A stretch of 64,000 nt of DNA from Rathayibacter sp. Leaf185 (GCF_001423885.1 NZ_LMPP01000001.1:124001-188000), one strand, 5' to 3'. Shown: positions 1-9,838, counted from the stretch's first letter. Notes: generated by a model not told the origin, from the sequence alone. A program made the numbers and translations.

Positions 1-34
1 CTCCGCCGGAGATGAGTACGACCAACTTCAGCAC
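1..34 (-). CDS. purN: Phosphoribosylglycinamide formyltransferase, N-terminal fragment (runs off the window)
   Basis: Only the first 11 codons are inside the window. Read on the minus strand from a GTG at 34-32 they give VLKLVVLISGG, the beta-strand and glycine turn that opens PurN proteins. PurN transfers a formyl group from 10-formyl-THF to GAR in purine synthesis. The order sucC, sucD, DUF6350, purN is usual in actinobacteria and supports the call, although in this window sucCD and DUF6350 are separated by other genes. The gap to the upstream DUF6350 stop is 34 nt, so co-transcription is likely. Confidence 0.75.
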   Translation of the reverse strand, partial: MLKLVVLISGG

Positions 35-68
35 TGCGCAAGTCTAGGGGAGGCCCGCAGGCCGGGGG

Positions 69-1283
69 TCAGTCGCGCGACGAGCGTCCGGAGGCGAGCC
101 CCAGACCTGCCGCGACGGCCAGTTCGAGCGCCGCGATCGCACCCACCAGGAGTGGATCCGGCCCCACCTGCACGAGCCGCCCTGGCCCTGCCGACCCTGC
201 CGAGAACCAGGCGAGCAGGCCGAGCAGCAGACCGCCGACCACTCCGATGCCGGCCGCCGCAGCCGCGCCCCAGCGAAGAAGCGACCGGCCGTCGAGCCCC
301 TCGATCACGACGCGGCGGAGGCGCCAGCCCGCGACGAAGCCCGCCAGCAGGGGCACGAGCACACCGAGGAAGCCGAACGCGAGCTCGCCCTGCGGCAGCG
401 CGGCGAGCATCGGGATCGACGGCACCGGCCCGAGGAGCGTGCCCGCCGGGCCGACCGACGAGCCGGCTCCGATCGCGAAGCCGGGCCCGATCAGCCAGCT
501 CGCCGCCCAGATCACCAGGTTCGGGAGGAACGCCAGCTGGCCCAGAGTCAGCGCCAGCCCGCCGAGCGCCTCGCCCCCCAGTCCCTCGTAGAGCGCGACG
601 ATCGACGAGTAGTTCACGACGAGGAGGACCGCCACGACCACTCCGGCCACCCCGATCACGGCGGCTGCGGCGAGCGCCCCACCGCGCAGCGAGGCCAGCA
701 CCAGCGACGGCCCCGGGGCGGGCACCCGATCGAGGGTGTCGCGGGCCAGCTCGCCCAGTCGGTCGGGCTCGCCGCTCCGGGCCGAGTGCGTCACGGCGCC
801 GAGTGCGACGCCGAGGGTGAACACCAGCGCGGGCAGCACCGTCCCCTGCACGGCATCGACGGAGGCGACCTCCGTCGCGGAACCGACGGTCACGAGGAAC
901 GAGAGCAGGAGGAAGGTGCCGATCGCGACGACGAAGCCGATGAAGCGGAACGGCGACTCCTGGGCGCGACGACCGGTGCGCGCGCCGAGGAGGACGGTGA
1001 GGAGAGCGAAGGCGAGCGGCGCGATCGTGACGGTGAACGCCTCCGAGCCCCCCGGCAGCCCGAGCGCGAGCGGTGAATCGGCCGCGAAGCCCGCCCGCAG
1101 GTCGGCCCCGTGACCCAGCAGCCAGGAGTCGGCCGCGATGCGCCAGAAGACGCCCCAGTCGATCGCGGTGTCGTACTGCACCGCCCAGAGGACGGTCAGC
1201 GGGACGAGCGGGATCACGATCCCGATCAGCGCCGAGAGCGCGGCGTCGAAGGCGGCGAGGAGGGCGACGGTGATCCGGTTCAT
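69..1283 (-). CDS. DUF6350 family integral membrane protein
   Basis: A 404-residue, very hydrophobic protein with about nine or ten predicted membrane segments and short loops rich in Gly and Ala. It matches the DUF6350 family by its start (an FDAALSALIGIVIPLV segment) and by its position just upstream of purN. Its function is unknown. It starts at an ATG, and 73 nt separate it from the divergent TMEM175 gene, so both promoters probably lie in 1284-1356. I see no catalytic or ligand motif. Confidence 0.75.
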   Translation of the reverse strand: MNRITVALLAAFDAALSALIGIVIPLVPLTVLWAVQYDTAIDWGVFWRIAADSWLLGHGADLRAGFAADSPLALGLPGGSEAFTVTIAPLAFALLTVLLGARTGRRAQESPFRFIGFVVAIGTFLLLSFLVTVGSATEVASVDAVQGTVLPALVFTLGVALGAVTHSARSGEPDRLGELARDTLDRVPAPGPSLVLASLRGGALAAAAVIGVAGVVVAVLLVVNYSSIVALYEGLGGEALGGLALTLGQLAFLPNLVIWAASWLIGPGFAIGAGSSVGPAGTLLGPVPSIPMLAALPQGELAFGFLGVLVPLLAGFVAGWRLRRVVIEGLDGRSLLRWGAAAAAGIGVVGGLLLGLLAWFSAGSAGPGRLVQVGPDPLLVGAIAALELAVAAGLGLASGRSSRD

Positions 1284-1356
1284 GGGCCTGACGAGCCTAG
1301 CGGCGGGGTCACCTGCGGACGCTCCGGGGCGCGCCCGTGTCCTATACGGTCACTGC

Positions 1357-2595
1357 ATGACGAGCGCATCGGACGGCCTGAGGACGGAGCGCGGGCTCGA
1401 CCGGCTCGTGAACTTCACCGACGCGACGGTCGCCATCGCGATCACCTTCCTCATTCTCCCGCTCGTCGATGTGGTCGAGGAAGGCGGCTCGGCCGACCTG
1501 GGGGCCCTGCTGTCGGGTCACTACGGCACGCTGACGGCGTTCTTCATCACCTTCGCGGTGATCGGCCGCCTGTGGCTGGTGCACCACGCGGTGTTCGAGG
1601 GAGTCGCCCGCTACTCCCCCGCGCTCGTGACGGCGAACTTCGTCTGGATGGCGGCGATCGTGCTGCTCCCCTTCGCCGCGAACCTGCTCTCGAACGTATT
1701 CGAGACGGATCCGTCGGTCTTCGCGCTCTACATCGGGACGATGATCGTCGCGAGCACGGCGACCCTCGCGATGCAGCTGATCCTCCGTCGCGACCCCGAG
1801 CTGCTCGCTCCGGGTGTGGACCCGCTGCGCTCCGCCTCCCGCTCCGTGATCGTGATCGCACTCCTCACCGCCGCCCTGGTCCTCGCGGTGACGGTGCCGG
1901 CGGTGAACATGTTCGCGCTGCTCCTGCTGCTGCTCTCCGGCCCGATCGAGCGGATCGTGCACCGGCGCCGGTCACGGGCGTCGCTCCGGCAGGTCCGCAC
2001 GGAGCGCGGACTCGACCGCCTCGTGAACTTCTCGGACGCCACGGTCGCCATCGCGATCACGATCCTCGTGCTGCCGCTCGTCCAGCTCGCCCCCGAGATC
2101 GCGAGCGACGGCGGAGGCATCGGTGCGCTCCTCGACGAGCACGTGGACTCGCTGCTCGCCTTCGCCCTGTCGTTCACGCTGATCGCCGTGTTCTGGGTTC
2201 CGCACCACCGCGTCTTCGAGCTCGCGGGCGACTACGACGCCGGTCTCGTCTGGCTCGATCTGCTCTGGCTCGCCTCGATCGCGTTCTTCCCCTTCACGAC
2301 CAGCGCGCTCGCGCAGCTGCCCGACTCGCGCGCGACCATCGCGCTCTACATCGGCACCATGGTGGTGATGAGCGGAGCGCTGGTGCTGATCGAGCGGCAC
2401 CTGCTGCGACGGCCGGGGCTGCTGCGCGACGGAGTCGGTCCGGTCCGGCTGACGAGGGCGCTCGTCCCCTTCGGACTGCTCTCGCTCGCTCTGGCGCTGG
2501 CACTGCTCCTGCCTGCGATCGGGCTGTGGTGGCTGCTCCTGCTCACGCTGCAGAGGCCGCTGTGGTTCCTGGCCGCCCGCCGAGGCGAGCGCTAG
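1357..2595 (+). CDS. Two-repeat TMEM175-type (DUF1211) potassium channel-like protein
   Basis: A 412-residue membrane protein made of two tandem homologous halves, about residues 6-205 and 206-412. Each half opens with the RTERGLDRLVNF segment followed by the TMEM175 signature: FTDATVAIAIT in half one, FSDATVAIAIT in half two. Each half then has about six membrane segments and a conserved ALYIGTM segment. Bacterial TMEM175 channels are usually single six-helix repeats that assemble as tetramers, while the animal lysosomal channel is a fused pair. This gene has the fused form. The FSD motif is part of the pore helix in the family. An in-frame upstream extension exists but has no family similarity, so I chose the ATG at 1357. 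The stop overlaps the convergent oxidoreductase stop at a shared CTAG. Confidence 0.8.
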   Translation: MTSASDGLRTERGLDRLVNFTDATVAIAITFLILPLVDVVEEGGSADLGALLSGHYGTLTAFFITFAVIGRLWLVHHAVFEGVARYSPALVTANFVWMAAIVLLPFAANLLSNVFETDPSVFALYIGTMIVASTATLAMQLILRRDPELLAPGVDPLRSASRSVIVIALLTAALVLAVTVPAVNMFALLLLLLSGPIERIVHRRRSRASLRQVRTERGLDRLVNFSDATVAIAITILVLPLVQLAPEIASDGGGIGALLDEHVDSLLAFALSFTLIAVFWVPHHRVFELAGDYDAGLVWLDLLWLASIAFFPFTTSALAQLPDSRATIALYIGTMVVMSGALVLIERHLLRRPGLLRDGVGPVRLTRALVPFGLLSLALALALLLPAIGLWWLLLLTLQRPLWFLAARRGER

Positions 2596-3629
2596 CCGAG
2601 GCGGGGAGCGATGCGCTCCGCGACCGTGCGGAGGATCCTCCGGTGCGATTCGACTCCGCCGACCGCGGGCAGGGTGATCGTGAGTGCGTCCGCTTCTGCG
2701 AGCGCCGGATCGGCGTTCAACGAGGCGACGATCTCGTCGACGCCGCCGAGGTGGAGCGGGCTGAAGCGCATCGGCGCCGCGATGATCGAACGGTCGGCGG
2801 TCCGGGGGCGGCCGTCGTCGTCCATGCGGGCGAGGTAGCCGTCGATGAAGGGGCGGTGCGCCTCCTCGTCGGCCGCGTCGAGCAGCGGGAGCACGATGCG
2901 CCCGGCGGTCACCCGGGAGGTCCGACCAGGGTGCGCGGCGGCGAAGGCCTCGCGGTAGGCGCGGATCTGCGCGGCCTGCTGCTCCGCGAACGGCAGACCC
3001 GTCTCCTCCGTGTTGAGCGTCGAGACCTGGAGGTGCATGCCCTGCTCGCCCGCGCGTACCGCCGACGCGGTGGTGCCGGCGCCGTACCAGAGGCGGTCGG
3101 CGAGCCCGGGGGCGTGCGGCTGCTGGATGAGGGGGTCTCCGACGGGCACCGACATCAGCGCCGACTCCGCGATGCCGAGCGTCGCACCCGAGAGGGCGTC
3201 GCGGAGGCGCTCGATCCGCTCCTGCGCCTCGGCCCGGAACTCGCGGTCGGCCTGGCCGAACACGCCGTCGAAGACCGAGGAGAGGTGCGCGAAGCCGCCG
3301 CTCACACCGAGGTCGAGCCGGCCGCCCGAGAGCAGGTCGACGGTCGCCGCGTCCTCGGCCAGCCGAACGGGCGACTCGTAGCGCGCGCCGATCACGGCAG
3401 TGCCCAGGCGGAGGCGGCGCGTGCGCTGCGAGGCGGCCGCGAAGAAGGTCATCGGCGAGGCCAGGAAGCGCTCGAAGTGCCGCACCCGCACCCAGCCGGT
3501 GTCGTAGCCGAGCTCCTCCGCGAGCTCGAACAGCGCGAGGCCGTCCTCGAGGCTGCGAGCGGCGTCCCCCGGCTTCTCGGGGCCGTCCGGGTACGGCACG
3601 AAGGTGAGGAAGTCGAGTCCGAGGGTCAC
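2592..3629 (-). CDS. LLM-class flavin-dependent oxidoreductase
   Basis: A 345-residue bacterial luciferase-like monooxygenase fold. The N-terminal GLDFLTF strand, the LELAEELGYDTGWV-type helix and strand, and RLRLGTAV...PVRLAEDAATVDLLSGGRLDLGVS are typical of this superfamily, which uses FMN or F420 to oxidise small organic substrates. The substrate cannot be told from sequence. It is monocistronic and convergent with the TMEM175 gene, and their stop codons overlap in CTAG at 2592-2595. Confidence 0.8.
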   Translation of the reverse strand: MTLGLDFLTFVPYPDGPEKPGDAARSLEDGLALFELAEELGYDTGWVRVRHFERFLASPMTFFAAASQRTRRLRLGTAVIGARYESPVRLAEDAATVDLLSGGRLDLGVSGGFAHLSSVFDGVFGQADREFRAEAQERIERLRDALSGATLGIAESALMSVPVGDPLIQQPHAPGLADRLWYGAGTTASAVRAGEQGMHLQVSTLNTEETGLPFAEQQAAQIRAYREAFAAAHPGRTSRVTAGRIVLPLLDAADEEAHRPFIDGYLARMDDDGRPRTADRSIIAAPMRFSPLHLGGVDEIVASLNADPALAEADALTITLPAVGGVESHRRILRTVAERIAPRLG

Positions 3630-3660
3630 CCGATGACGCTACCGCGCCTCCCGCGAACGA

Positions 3661-3708
3661 CGAATCGGCCGGGGCCCGCTGCCGCAGCAGAGGACCTCGA
3701 CCGATTCG
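3661..3708 (-). terminator. Stem-loop downstream of sucD
   Basis: An 8-bp inverted repeat, CGAATCGG at 3661-3668 with CCGATTCG at 3701-3708, encloses a GC-rich loop in the gap after the sucD stop. There is no strong T-run, so termination is inferred from position. Confidence 0.35.
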
Positions 3709-3721
3709 AGCGGAGGAGTGC

Positions 3722-4609
3722 TTACAGCGTGGCGAAGACCTCGCGCAGCAGGTCGGCCGTCTCGGACGGCGTCTTGCCGACCTTGACGCCCGCGGCCTCG
3801 AGGGCCTCCTTCTTGGCCTGAGCGGTGCCCGCCGAGCCGGAGACGATCGCGCCGGCGTGGCCCATCGTCTTGCCCTCGGGGGCGGTGAAGCCCGCGACGT
3901 AGCCGACGACCGGCTTCGTGACGTTGGCCTTGATGAAGTCGGCGGCGCGCTCCTCGGCGTCTCCGCCGATCTCGCCGATCATCACGATCGCCTTGGTCTC
4001 GGGGTCGGCCTCGAACGCGGCGAGCGCGTCGATGTGCGTCGTCCCGATGATCGGGTCGCCGCCGATGCCGATCGCGGTCGAGAAGCCCAGATCGCGCAGC
4101 TCGTACATCATCTGGTAGGTCAGGGTGCCCGACTTCGACACGAGGCCGATCGGTCCCTTGCCGGTGATCGTCGCGGGGGTGATGCCGACGAGCGACTCCC
4201 CCGGGGTGATGATGCCCGGGCAGTTCGGCCCGATGATGCGGGTCTTGTTGCCCTTCTCCTGCGCGTACGCCCAGAACTCGGCCGAGTCCTGCACCGGGAT
4301 GCCCTCGGTGATCACGACGAGGAGGCCGATCTCGGCGTCGATCGCCTCGATGACGGCGTCCTTCGAGAAGGCGGGCGGGACGAACGCGATGGAGACGTCG
4401 GCGCCGGTGGCCTCGATGGCCTCCTTCACGGTGCCGAAGACGGGGAGCTCGACGTCGCCGTGGGTGACGGTGGTGCCGGCCTTGCGGGCGTTCACGCCCC
4501 CGACCACGTTCGTGCCGGCCTTGAGCATCAGCGCGGTGTGCTTGGTGCCCTCGCCGCCGGTGATGCCCTGGACGATGACCTTGGAGTCCTTGTTGAGGAA
4601 GATCGACAT
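3722..4609 (-). CDS. sucD: Succinyl-CoA ligase (ADP-forming), alpha subunit
   Basis: 295 residues, the usual length of SucD. It forms an alpha2beta2 or alpha-beta complex with SucC and converts succinyl-CoA, ADP and phosphate to succinate, CoA and ATP in the citric acid cycle. The N-terminal Rossmann CoA-binding domain begins with [20 protein letters not shown]. The phosphohistidine lies in GHAGAIVSG near residue 250. The ATG at 4609 fits family N-termini. The longer open frame upstream overlaps sucC out of frame and is not coding. It lies 34 nt downstream of sucC in the same operon. Confidence 0.97.
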   Translation of the reverse strand: MSIFLNKDSKVIVQGITGGEGTKHTALMLKAGTNVVGGVNARKAGTTVTHGDVELPVFGTVKEAIEATGADVSIAFVPPAFSKDAVIEAIDAEIGLLVVITEGIPVQDSAEFWAYAQEKGNKTRIIGPNCPGIITPGESLVGITPATITGKGPIGLVSKSGTLTYQMMYELRDLGFSTAIGIGGDPIIGTTHIDALAAFEADPETKAIVMIGEIGGDAEERAADFIKANVTKPVVGYVAGFTAPEGKTMGHAGAIVSGSAGTAQAKKEALEAAGVKVGKTPSETADLLREVFATL

Positions 4610-4643
4610 GCTTGTTCTCTGATTCCTTGAGTCGTCGGGATCG

Positions 4644-5807
4644 TTACGCGGCGGCGAGTGCGGCGGCCTTGTCGGCGCCCTCGTCCATCGTCGCGGCCAG
4701 GGTGATGAGCGGGTTCGCGGCGGCCTCGAGGATCGCGCGGCCCTCCTCGACCTTGTTGCCGTCGAGGCGCACGACGAGCGGCTTGGTCGCCGAGTCGCCG
4801 AGGATCTCGAGGGCCTGCAGGATGCCGTTGGCGACGGCGTCGCAGGCGGTGATGCCTCCGAAGACATTGACGAAGACGCTCTTGACCTGCTCGTCGCCGA
4901 GGATCACGTCGAGGCCGTTCGCCATCACCTGGGCGGAGGCTCCGCCGCCGATGTCGAGGAAGTTGGCCGGCTTCACGCCGCCGTGGCGCTCGCCCGCGTA
5001 GGCGACGACGTCGAGCGTCGACATGACGAGCCCCGCGCCGTTGCCGATGATGCCGACCTCGCCGTCGAGCTTCACGTAGTTGAGGTCGTTCTCCTTGGCC
5101 TTCGCCTCGAGCGGGTCGGCGGCGTCCTTGTCCTCGAGAGCAGCGTGCTCGGGGTGGCGGAAGCCGGCGTTCTCGTCGAGCGAGACCTTGCCGTCGAGCG
5201 CGACGATGTCGCCCTCCTCGGTGAGGACGAGCGGGTTCACCTCGACGAGGGTCGCGTCCTCGCCGGTGTAGACGTCGTAGAGCGTGACGAGCACGGGAGC
5301 GACCTTGGCGATCAGCTCCTCCGGGAACTTCGCCGCACGGGCGATCTCCTCGGCCTTGGCGAGGTCGATGCCCTGGCCGGGGACGACCTCGACGCGCGCG
5401 AGGGCGTCGGGGCGCTCGACGGCGAGCTGCTCGATCTCCATGCCGCCCTCGTAGGAGGTGAGCGAGAGGTAGGAGCGGTTGGCCCGGTCGAGCAGGACCG
5501 AGAAGTAGAACTCGCGGTCGATGCGAGCGCCGCCCGCGACCATCACGCGCTTGACGATGTGGCCCTTGATGTCGAGTCCGAGGATCGACTGCGCCGCCGC
5601 GAACGCGTCGTCGGCGGTCTTCGCGACCTTGACGCCGCCGGCCTTGCCGCGGCCGCCGATCTTCACCTGCGCCTTGACGACGGTGACGCCGCCGAGCTTC
5701 TCCGCGGCCGCGCGCACCTCCTCGGGCGTATCGGCGACGATGCCCGGGAGCACGGGGACGCCGTACTTCTCGAACAGATCACGGGCCTGGTATTCGAAGA
5801 GATCCAC
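4644..5807 (-). CDS. sucC: Succinyl-CoA ligase (ADP-forming), beta subunit
   Basis: 387 residues, standard SucC length. The ATP-grasp domain starts at [20 protein letters not shown], and the C-terminal ligase domain carries NIFGGI-like [12 protein letters not shown] and the [12 protein letters not shown] segment. It partners SucD in the citric acid cycle. The start is a GTG at 5807-5805. No ATG lies nearby in frame, and the first coded residues align with family starts at this codon. A 144-nt gap separates it from the divergent MpaB-like gene and should hold both promoters. Confidence 0.97.
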   Translation of the reverse strand: MDLFEYQARDLFEKYGVPVLPGIVADTPEEVRAAAEKLGGVTVVKAQVKIGGRGKAGGVKVAKTADDAFAAAQSILGLDIKGHIVKRVMVAGGARIDREFYFSVLLDRANRSYLSLTSYEGGMEIEQLAVERPDALARVEVVPGQGIDLAKAEEIARAAKFPEELIAKVAPVLVTLYDVYTGEDATLVEVNPLVLTEEGDIVALDGKVSLDENAGFRHPEHAALEDKDAADPLEAKAKENDLNYVKLDGEVGIIGNGAGLVMSTLDVVAYAGERHGGVKPANFLDIGGGASAQVMANGLDVILGDEQVKSVFVNVFGGITACDAVANGILQALEILGDSATKPLVVRLDGNKVEEGRAILEAAANPLITLAATMDEGADKAAALAAA

Positions 5808-5951
5808 GCTGCATTCCCATTCCGCGCCGAGCGCGCTTGCGTTTCGAGTCCGGAGGTGGCCCGGATCGCCGCACGTGACGGCACGGTCCTGGGCCGCGCC
5901 GAGTCTACTCCGCCCTCTCCGAGCGGTTCCCGCGCGGCGTAGCGTGGGAGC

Positions 5952-6740
5952 GTGCCCTCCCCCGCCCGTCCCTCCGCACAGCGCGACGTCTTCCGCGAGG
6001 GCGTGTTCCTCGTCGCGGGGGCGCGGGCGATCCTGCTCCAGGTCGCGCACCCGTCGGTCGGCGCCGGCGTCGCCGAGCACTCCGACTTCGTGCACCGCGC
6101 CCTCGGCCGCCTGCACGGCACCCTCAGCTACCTCTACGCGCTGCAGTACGGCTCGGAGGAGGACGTGCGGACGGTGCGAAGGCGCGTGAACCGCGCGCAC
6201 GTCCCGGTCCGAGGCGCTCGCTACACCGCCTTCGACCCCGAGCTGCAGCGCTGGGTCGCCGCGACGATCACGCAGTCGATGCTGCAGCTCTACGAGGGCG
6301 CGTTCGGGCGGTTGACCACGGAAGAGGCCGACGAGATCGTGCACCGCTCGCGGGTCGTGGGCACGGCGCTGCAGATGCCCGAGGAGCTGTGGCCCGCCTC
6401 CCGCGCCGACTTCGACGACTACTGGGAGGCGGAGGTCGGTCGGCTCGAGGTCACCCCCGCAGCGAGGAGGGTCGCGCGCGACCTGCTCGGCGGCGGCATC
6501 GCGGCCTGGTGGCTGCGCCCGGTCGGCCCCTATCTCCGCCTGATGACGGCGGGGCTCCTGCCCCCGACCGTCCGCGCGGGCTTCGGCTTCCGCTGGTCGC
6601 CGCTCCAGGAGGCGCGGTTCGACCGGGCGCTCGCCCGCACCTTCGCGGTCTACCGGCTCCTGCCCGCCGCCGTCCGCACGGCGCCGAGCCGCTACTACCT
6701 GGCTCGCGTGCGCGCCGAGTCGCTCAGAAGCCGGGCGTGA
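5952..6740 (+). CDS. Oxygenase MpaB family protein (DUF2236)
   Basis: 262 residues starting at GTG. The pattern [32 protein letters not shown], the RARY..FDP-type stretch and the WYAT-like [13 protein letters not shown] helix place it in the MpaB/latex-clearing-protein-related DUF2236 family. Characterised members are heme-dependent oxygenases, and the histidine in the AHPSVG segment is a possible ligand, which is inference. The substrate is unknown. The 3' end overlaps the convergent hypothetical gene by 17 nt. Confidence 0.75.
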   Translation: MPSPARPSAQRDVFREGVFLVAGARAILLQVAHPSVGAGVAEHSDFVHRALGRLHGTLSYLYALQYGSEEDVRTVRRRVNRAHVPVRGARYTAFDPELQRWVAATITQSMLQLYEGAFGRLTTEEADEIVHRSRVVGTALQMPEELWPASRADFDDYWEAEVGRLEVTPAARRVARDLLGGGIAAWWLRPVGPYLRLMTAGLLPPTVRAGFGFRWSPLQEARFDRALARTFAVYRLLPAAVRTAPSRYYLARVRAESLRSRA

Positions 6741-7038
6741 CCCTCCAGCCCGCGTACGCGGAGAGCTCGAGCCCGAGCGCCTGAGCCGCCGCGCGAGCCT
6801 CCTTCTGACCGCGCTCATCGCGGACGTCCACCGTGATCGGCACGCTGTCACCGAAGCCCGCGACCGAGACGCGAGCGGTGGTCGGGCCGCTGTAGAGGGG
6901 GACGTGCGCACCGGCCGTCCGACCGCCCACGACGCGTGATCCGGTCGCCTCGGCGATGATCGCGAGCGCGAACGGAGCCGTCACCACCGCGTCCGTGTAC
7001 AGCGCCGCCTCACCCCAGTGCCGCCCGTCGTCACCCAT
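6724..7038 (-). CDS. Conserved hypothetical protein
   Basis: 104 residues, no signal peptide, mixed alpha/beta composition, starting at ATG. The N-terminal half contains [27 protein letters not shown] and the C-terminal half ends [13 protein letters not shown] do not recognise a family. It runs convergent to the MpaB-like gene, with a 17-nt overlap of the 3' ends, and divergent from the universal stress protein gene. Codon use matches the surroundings, so I regard it as a real gene. Confidence 0.6.
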   Translation of the reverse strand: MGDDGRHWGEAALYTDAVVTAPFALAIIAEATGSRVVGGRTAGAHVPLYSGPTTARVSVAGFGDSVPITVDVRDERGQKEARAAAQALGLELSAYAGWRVTPGF

Positions 7039-7054
7039 GCTCCGACTGTACGTC

Positions 7055-7126
7055 GCACTCCCGCAGAGCCGCCGAGAAGCACTCCCGCTGAGCCGCTGAG
7101 AAGCACTCCCGCTGAGCCGCTGAGAA
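7055..7126. repeat. Three tandem copies of a 24-nt repeat
   Basis: Units at 7055-7078, 7079-7102 and 7103-7126. Units 2 and 3 are identical and unit 1 differs at two positions. Each contains the core ACTCCCGC followed by GAGCCG. The array fills the gap between two divergent genes, upstream of the universal stress protein start. Confidence 0.9.
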
Positions 7127-7169
7127 GAGGAGGATGACAGCGACGTGGCACTCGATGAGGAGGCGCAGC

Positions 7170-8024
7170 ATGGACGCGGTCGTGATCGGAGTCAGCGGTT
7201 CGGATCGGAGCGTCGACGCCCTGCGCTGGGCACTCGACTTCGCCCGCGCGCATCGGTCGCCCGCCGATCTGGTCGCGGTGGTCGAGCCGGTGCGGGCTCG
7301 GCTCTCCGGTGCGGATGCGGAGCACCGGCGTCGGGCCGGCGACGTCCTCGAGGAGGCCCGCGTCCTCGCCGCCGCCGAGTTCCCCGAGGTGCGCGCGCGG
7401 GTGCGGCTGCTCGAGGGCGACCCGGTTCACGTGCTGGCCGACGCCGCTCCCGCGGGCGCACTGCTGGTGCTCGGCGCTCACCCGCTCGCTCGACGTGGAG
7501 GGGCGGTCAGCGCTCCGATCGCCGTCCGCGTGGCCGCGGCCTCGCGCTCGGCCGTCGCGCTCGTCCCCGGCCCGACGGCGGAGCCCCGGGTCGGCGTCGC
7601 GGTCGGAGTCGACGGCTCCGAGGTCTCGCTGGAGGCGATCCGGCTCGCCGCGATCGAGGCCGACCGCCTCGGCGAGCCGCTCCTCGCTCTGCACGCGTGG
7701 CAGCTGCCCGGCGCGTGGGCCGACTCGGTGCCGGTCGAGAGGATCGTCATCGACGCGATAGAGGAGGACGAGAACCTGGTGCTCGCCGAGTCGCTGGTCG
7801 GCCTCCGCGACACGTGTCCCGACCTCGAGGTGCGGCCGATGCTCGTCCGCGGCGACCCGGTCGAGCGGATGACGGCTCTCGCCGCGTCGAGCCGCCTGCT
7901 CGTGGTGGGGAGTCACGGGCGCGGCGCGTTCCTCCGCCTGCTGCTCGGCTCGGTCAGCCACAGCCTGGCGCTGACGGTCCCGGGGCCTCTCGTGATCCTC
8001 CGGCACCGCTCGCTCACTCGCTGA
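7170..8024 (+). CDS. Tandem-domain universal stress protein
   Basis: 284 residues with two UspA folds, about 1-140 and 145-284. The second domain has the ATP-binding signature G-x2-G-x9-G-S as GSHGRGAFLRLLLGS near the C-terminus. The first domain has a degenerate version (GAHPLARRGG), so probably only one half binds ATP well. Three in-frame ATGs exist at 7134, 7154-region and 7170. I chose 7170 because GAGGAGG lies 6 nt upstream, whereas the AGGAGG before 7134 abuts the start codon. Such proteins help actinobacteria survive hypoxia and stasis. Confidence 0.85.
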   Translation: MDAVVIGVSGSDRSVDALRWALDFARAHRSPADLVAVVEPVRARLSGADAEHRRRAGDVLEEARVLAAAEFPEVRARVRLLEGDPVHVLADAAPAGALLVLGAHPLARRGGAVSAPIAVRVAAASRSAVALVPGPTAEPRVGVAVGVDGSEVSLEAIRLAAIEADRLGEPLLALHAWQLPGAWADSVPVERIVIDAIEEDENLVLAESLVGLRDTCPDLEVRPMLVRGDPVERMTALAASSRLLVVGSHGRGAFLRLLLGSVSHSLALTVPGPLVILRHRSLTR

Positions 8025-8107
8025 GCATCCGATGCGCAGCGCTTGAACGGCGCGGGGGCCGGATCTACCGTGAAGGACCGCGCACGTCGACGACGACTGG
8101 AGCCACC

Positions 8108-9700
8108 ATGAGCATCACCGAACCCCGATCCGCCGAGGCTCCCGTCGTTCCCCCGCCCTCGACCGGGTTCGGCTCGGTCTCGGTCGCGGCGATCCTCTCG
8201 GAGGCTGCGCGCCGCACCCCGACCACGATCGCGGTCCGCGTCGGCCCCCTCGCCCTCGACTACGCCACCCTCTGGGATCAGACCTGCGCCTACGCCGGAG
8301 CGCTCCGCGCCCAGGGCATCGGCCCGGGCGATCGCGTCGCCCTCCTGATCCCGAACGTCCCCGACTTCCCGCGCGGCTACTTCGCCGTGCTCGCGCTCGG
8401 CGCGGTCGTCGTTCCGGTCCACGCACTGCTCAAGCACGACGAGATCGCGTACGTGCTGCGCGACTCCGGAGCGAAGGCGCTGATCTGCGCCGCACCGCTG
8501 CTGAGCGAAGGCGCCGCCGGTGCGGCTCTGGCCGACATCCCGGTGCTGAGCGTCATGGTTCCGGACGACGCGGGCACCCCGTTCACGCGCCTCGAGGATC
8601 TCGCCGCCGAGGCCGAGCCGATCGCGGGCTACGTGCCGCGCTCGCCGTTCGACACCGCCACGATCCTCTACACCAGCGGCACGACCGGGCGCCCCAAGGG
8701 AGCCGAGGGGACGCACTTCGCGATCGTCTCGCAGTCGGACGTGCTGCTGATGAACACCTTCGACCTGCACCAGGGCGACGTGGTGCTGGGCGCCCTGCCG
8801 CTCTTCCACACCTTCGGCCAGGTCTGCGCGATGAACACGGCGTTCCGCACCGCGGCGACCGTGGTGCTCGTGCCCAGGTTCGACGGCGATGCGGCGCTCG
8901 AGGCGATGATCGCGCACGGCTGCACCGTGTTCGAGGGCGTCCCCACGATGTACGTCGCGCTCCTCGACGCGGCGACCCGGCGCGCCGACCGCCCGCCGCT
9001 GCGCTACGCGGTGTCCGGAGGCGCGGCGCTGCCCGTCGCAGTCATCGAGCGGTTCCGCGAGGTGTTCGGCGTCGAGATCTACGAGGGTTACGGGCTCACC
9101 GAGACCTCCCCGGTCGCGACCTTCAACCACGTCGGAGTCCCGCCGCGGGCCGGCACCGTCGGCACGCCGATCTGGGGCGTCGACGTCGAGGTCGCACGGC
9201 CTGAGGTGACCGACCGGGTGGAACTGCTCCCCCGCGGCGAGCTCGGCGAGATCGTCATCCGCGGGCACAACCTGATGAAGGGGTACCTCGGCAATGCGGC
9301 GGCGACGGCGGAGGCGGTCGTCGACGGCTGGTTCCGCACCGGCGATCTCGGCACGAAGGACGAGGAGGACTACATCCGGATCCTCGACCGCACGAAGGAC
9401 ATGATCATCCGCAACGGCTACAACGTGTACCCGCGCGAGGTCGAGGAGGTTCTGATCGGGCATCCCGCCGTCGCGAACGCCGCCGTCTTCGGCATCCCGC
9501 ACGACACCCACGGCCAGGAGATCCTGGCGGCCGTGGTGCTCGGCTCCTCCGCCTCCGCGAGCGCCGAGGAGCTGATCGCCTACGCGAACGAGCACCTCGC
9601 CGCCTTCAAGTACCCGCGCCGCATCGAGTTCGTCGAGGCGCTGCCGCTCGGCCCGAGCGGCAAGGTCCTGAAGCGCGAACTGGTGGCGCGCTATTCCTGA
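8108..9700 (+). CDS. Acyl-CoA ligase (AMP-forming), long-chain fatty-acid type
   Basis: 530 residues of the ANL superfamily. Motifs seen: the phosphate loop YTSGTTGRPKG near residue 190, the adenine-binding YEGYGLTET near 325, GWFRTGD near 415, and the C-terminal catalytic lysine in GPSGKVLKRE near 520. It activates a carboxylic acid as acyl-AMP and then acyl-CoA. The substrate is probably a medium or long fatty acid, judged from overall similarity only. The ATG at 8108 fits. Upstream in-frame sequence overlaps the stress gene and is not coding. Monocistronic. Confidence 0.88.
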   Translation: MSITEPRSAEAPVVPPPSTGFGSVSVAAILSEAARRTPTTIAVRVGPLALDYATLWDQTCAYAGALRAQGIGPGDRVALLIPNVPDFPRGYFAVLALGAVVVPVHALLKHDEIAYVLRDSGAKALICAAPLLSEGAAGAALADIPVLSVMVPDDAGTPFTRLEDLAAEAEPIAGYVPRSPFDTATILYTSGTTGRPKGAEGTHFAIVSQSDVLLMNTFDLHQGDVVLGALPLFHTFGQVCAMNTAFRTAATVVLVPRFDGDAALEAMIAHGCTVFEGVPTMYVALLDAATRRADRPPLRYAVSGGAALPVAVIERFREVFGVEIYEGYGLTETSPVATFNHVGVPPRAGTVGTPIWGVDVEVARPEVTDRVELLPRGELGEIVIRGHNLMKGYLGNAAATAEAVVDGWFRTGDLGTKDEEDYIRILDRTKDMIIRNGYNVYPREVEEVLIGHPAVANAAVFGIPHDTHGQEILAAVVLGSSASASAEELIAYANEHLAAFKYPRRIEFVEALPLGPSGKVLKRELVARYS

Positions 9701-9838
9701 GCCCTGCGGTTGATCCACGGCCCCGAAAGGGGGGAGGGCGAAACGGCGGGGCACGCCCATGCTGAGGCGACTCTCCGACGAAAGCAGACCGCCATCCCTC
9801 TCCCCGTGCACCGTCGCACTTCGCTCGCCGTCGCCTCC

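Noticed and set aside
9719-9805. Riboswitch-like leader (GGGGCACGCCC then GCTGAGG, reminiscent of a TPP switch)
   Set aside because: The downstream half of the TPP consensus is absent and the gene is not thiamine-related; cyclic di-AMP switch motifs were also not found.
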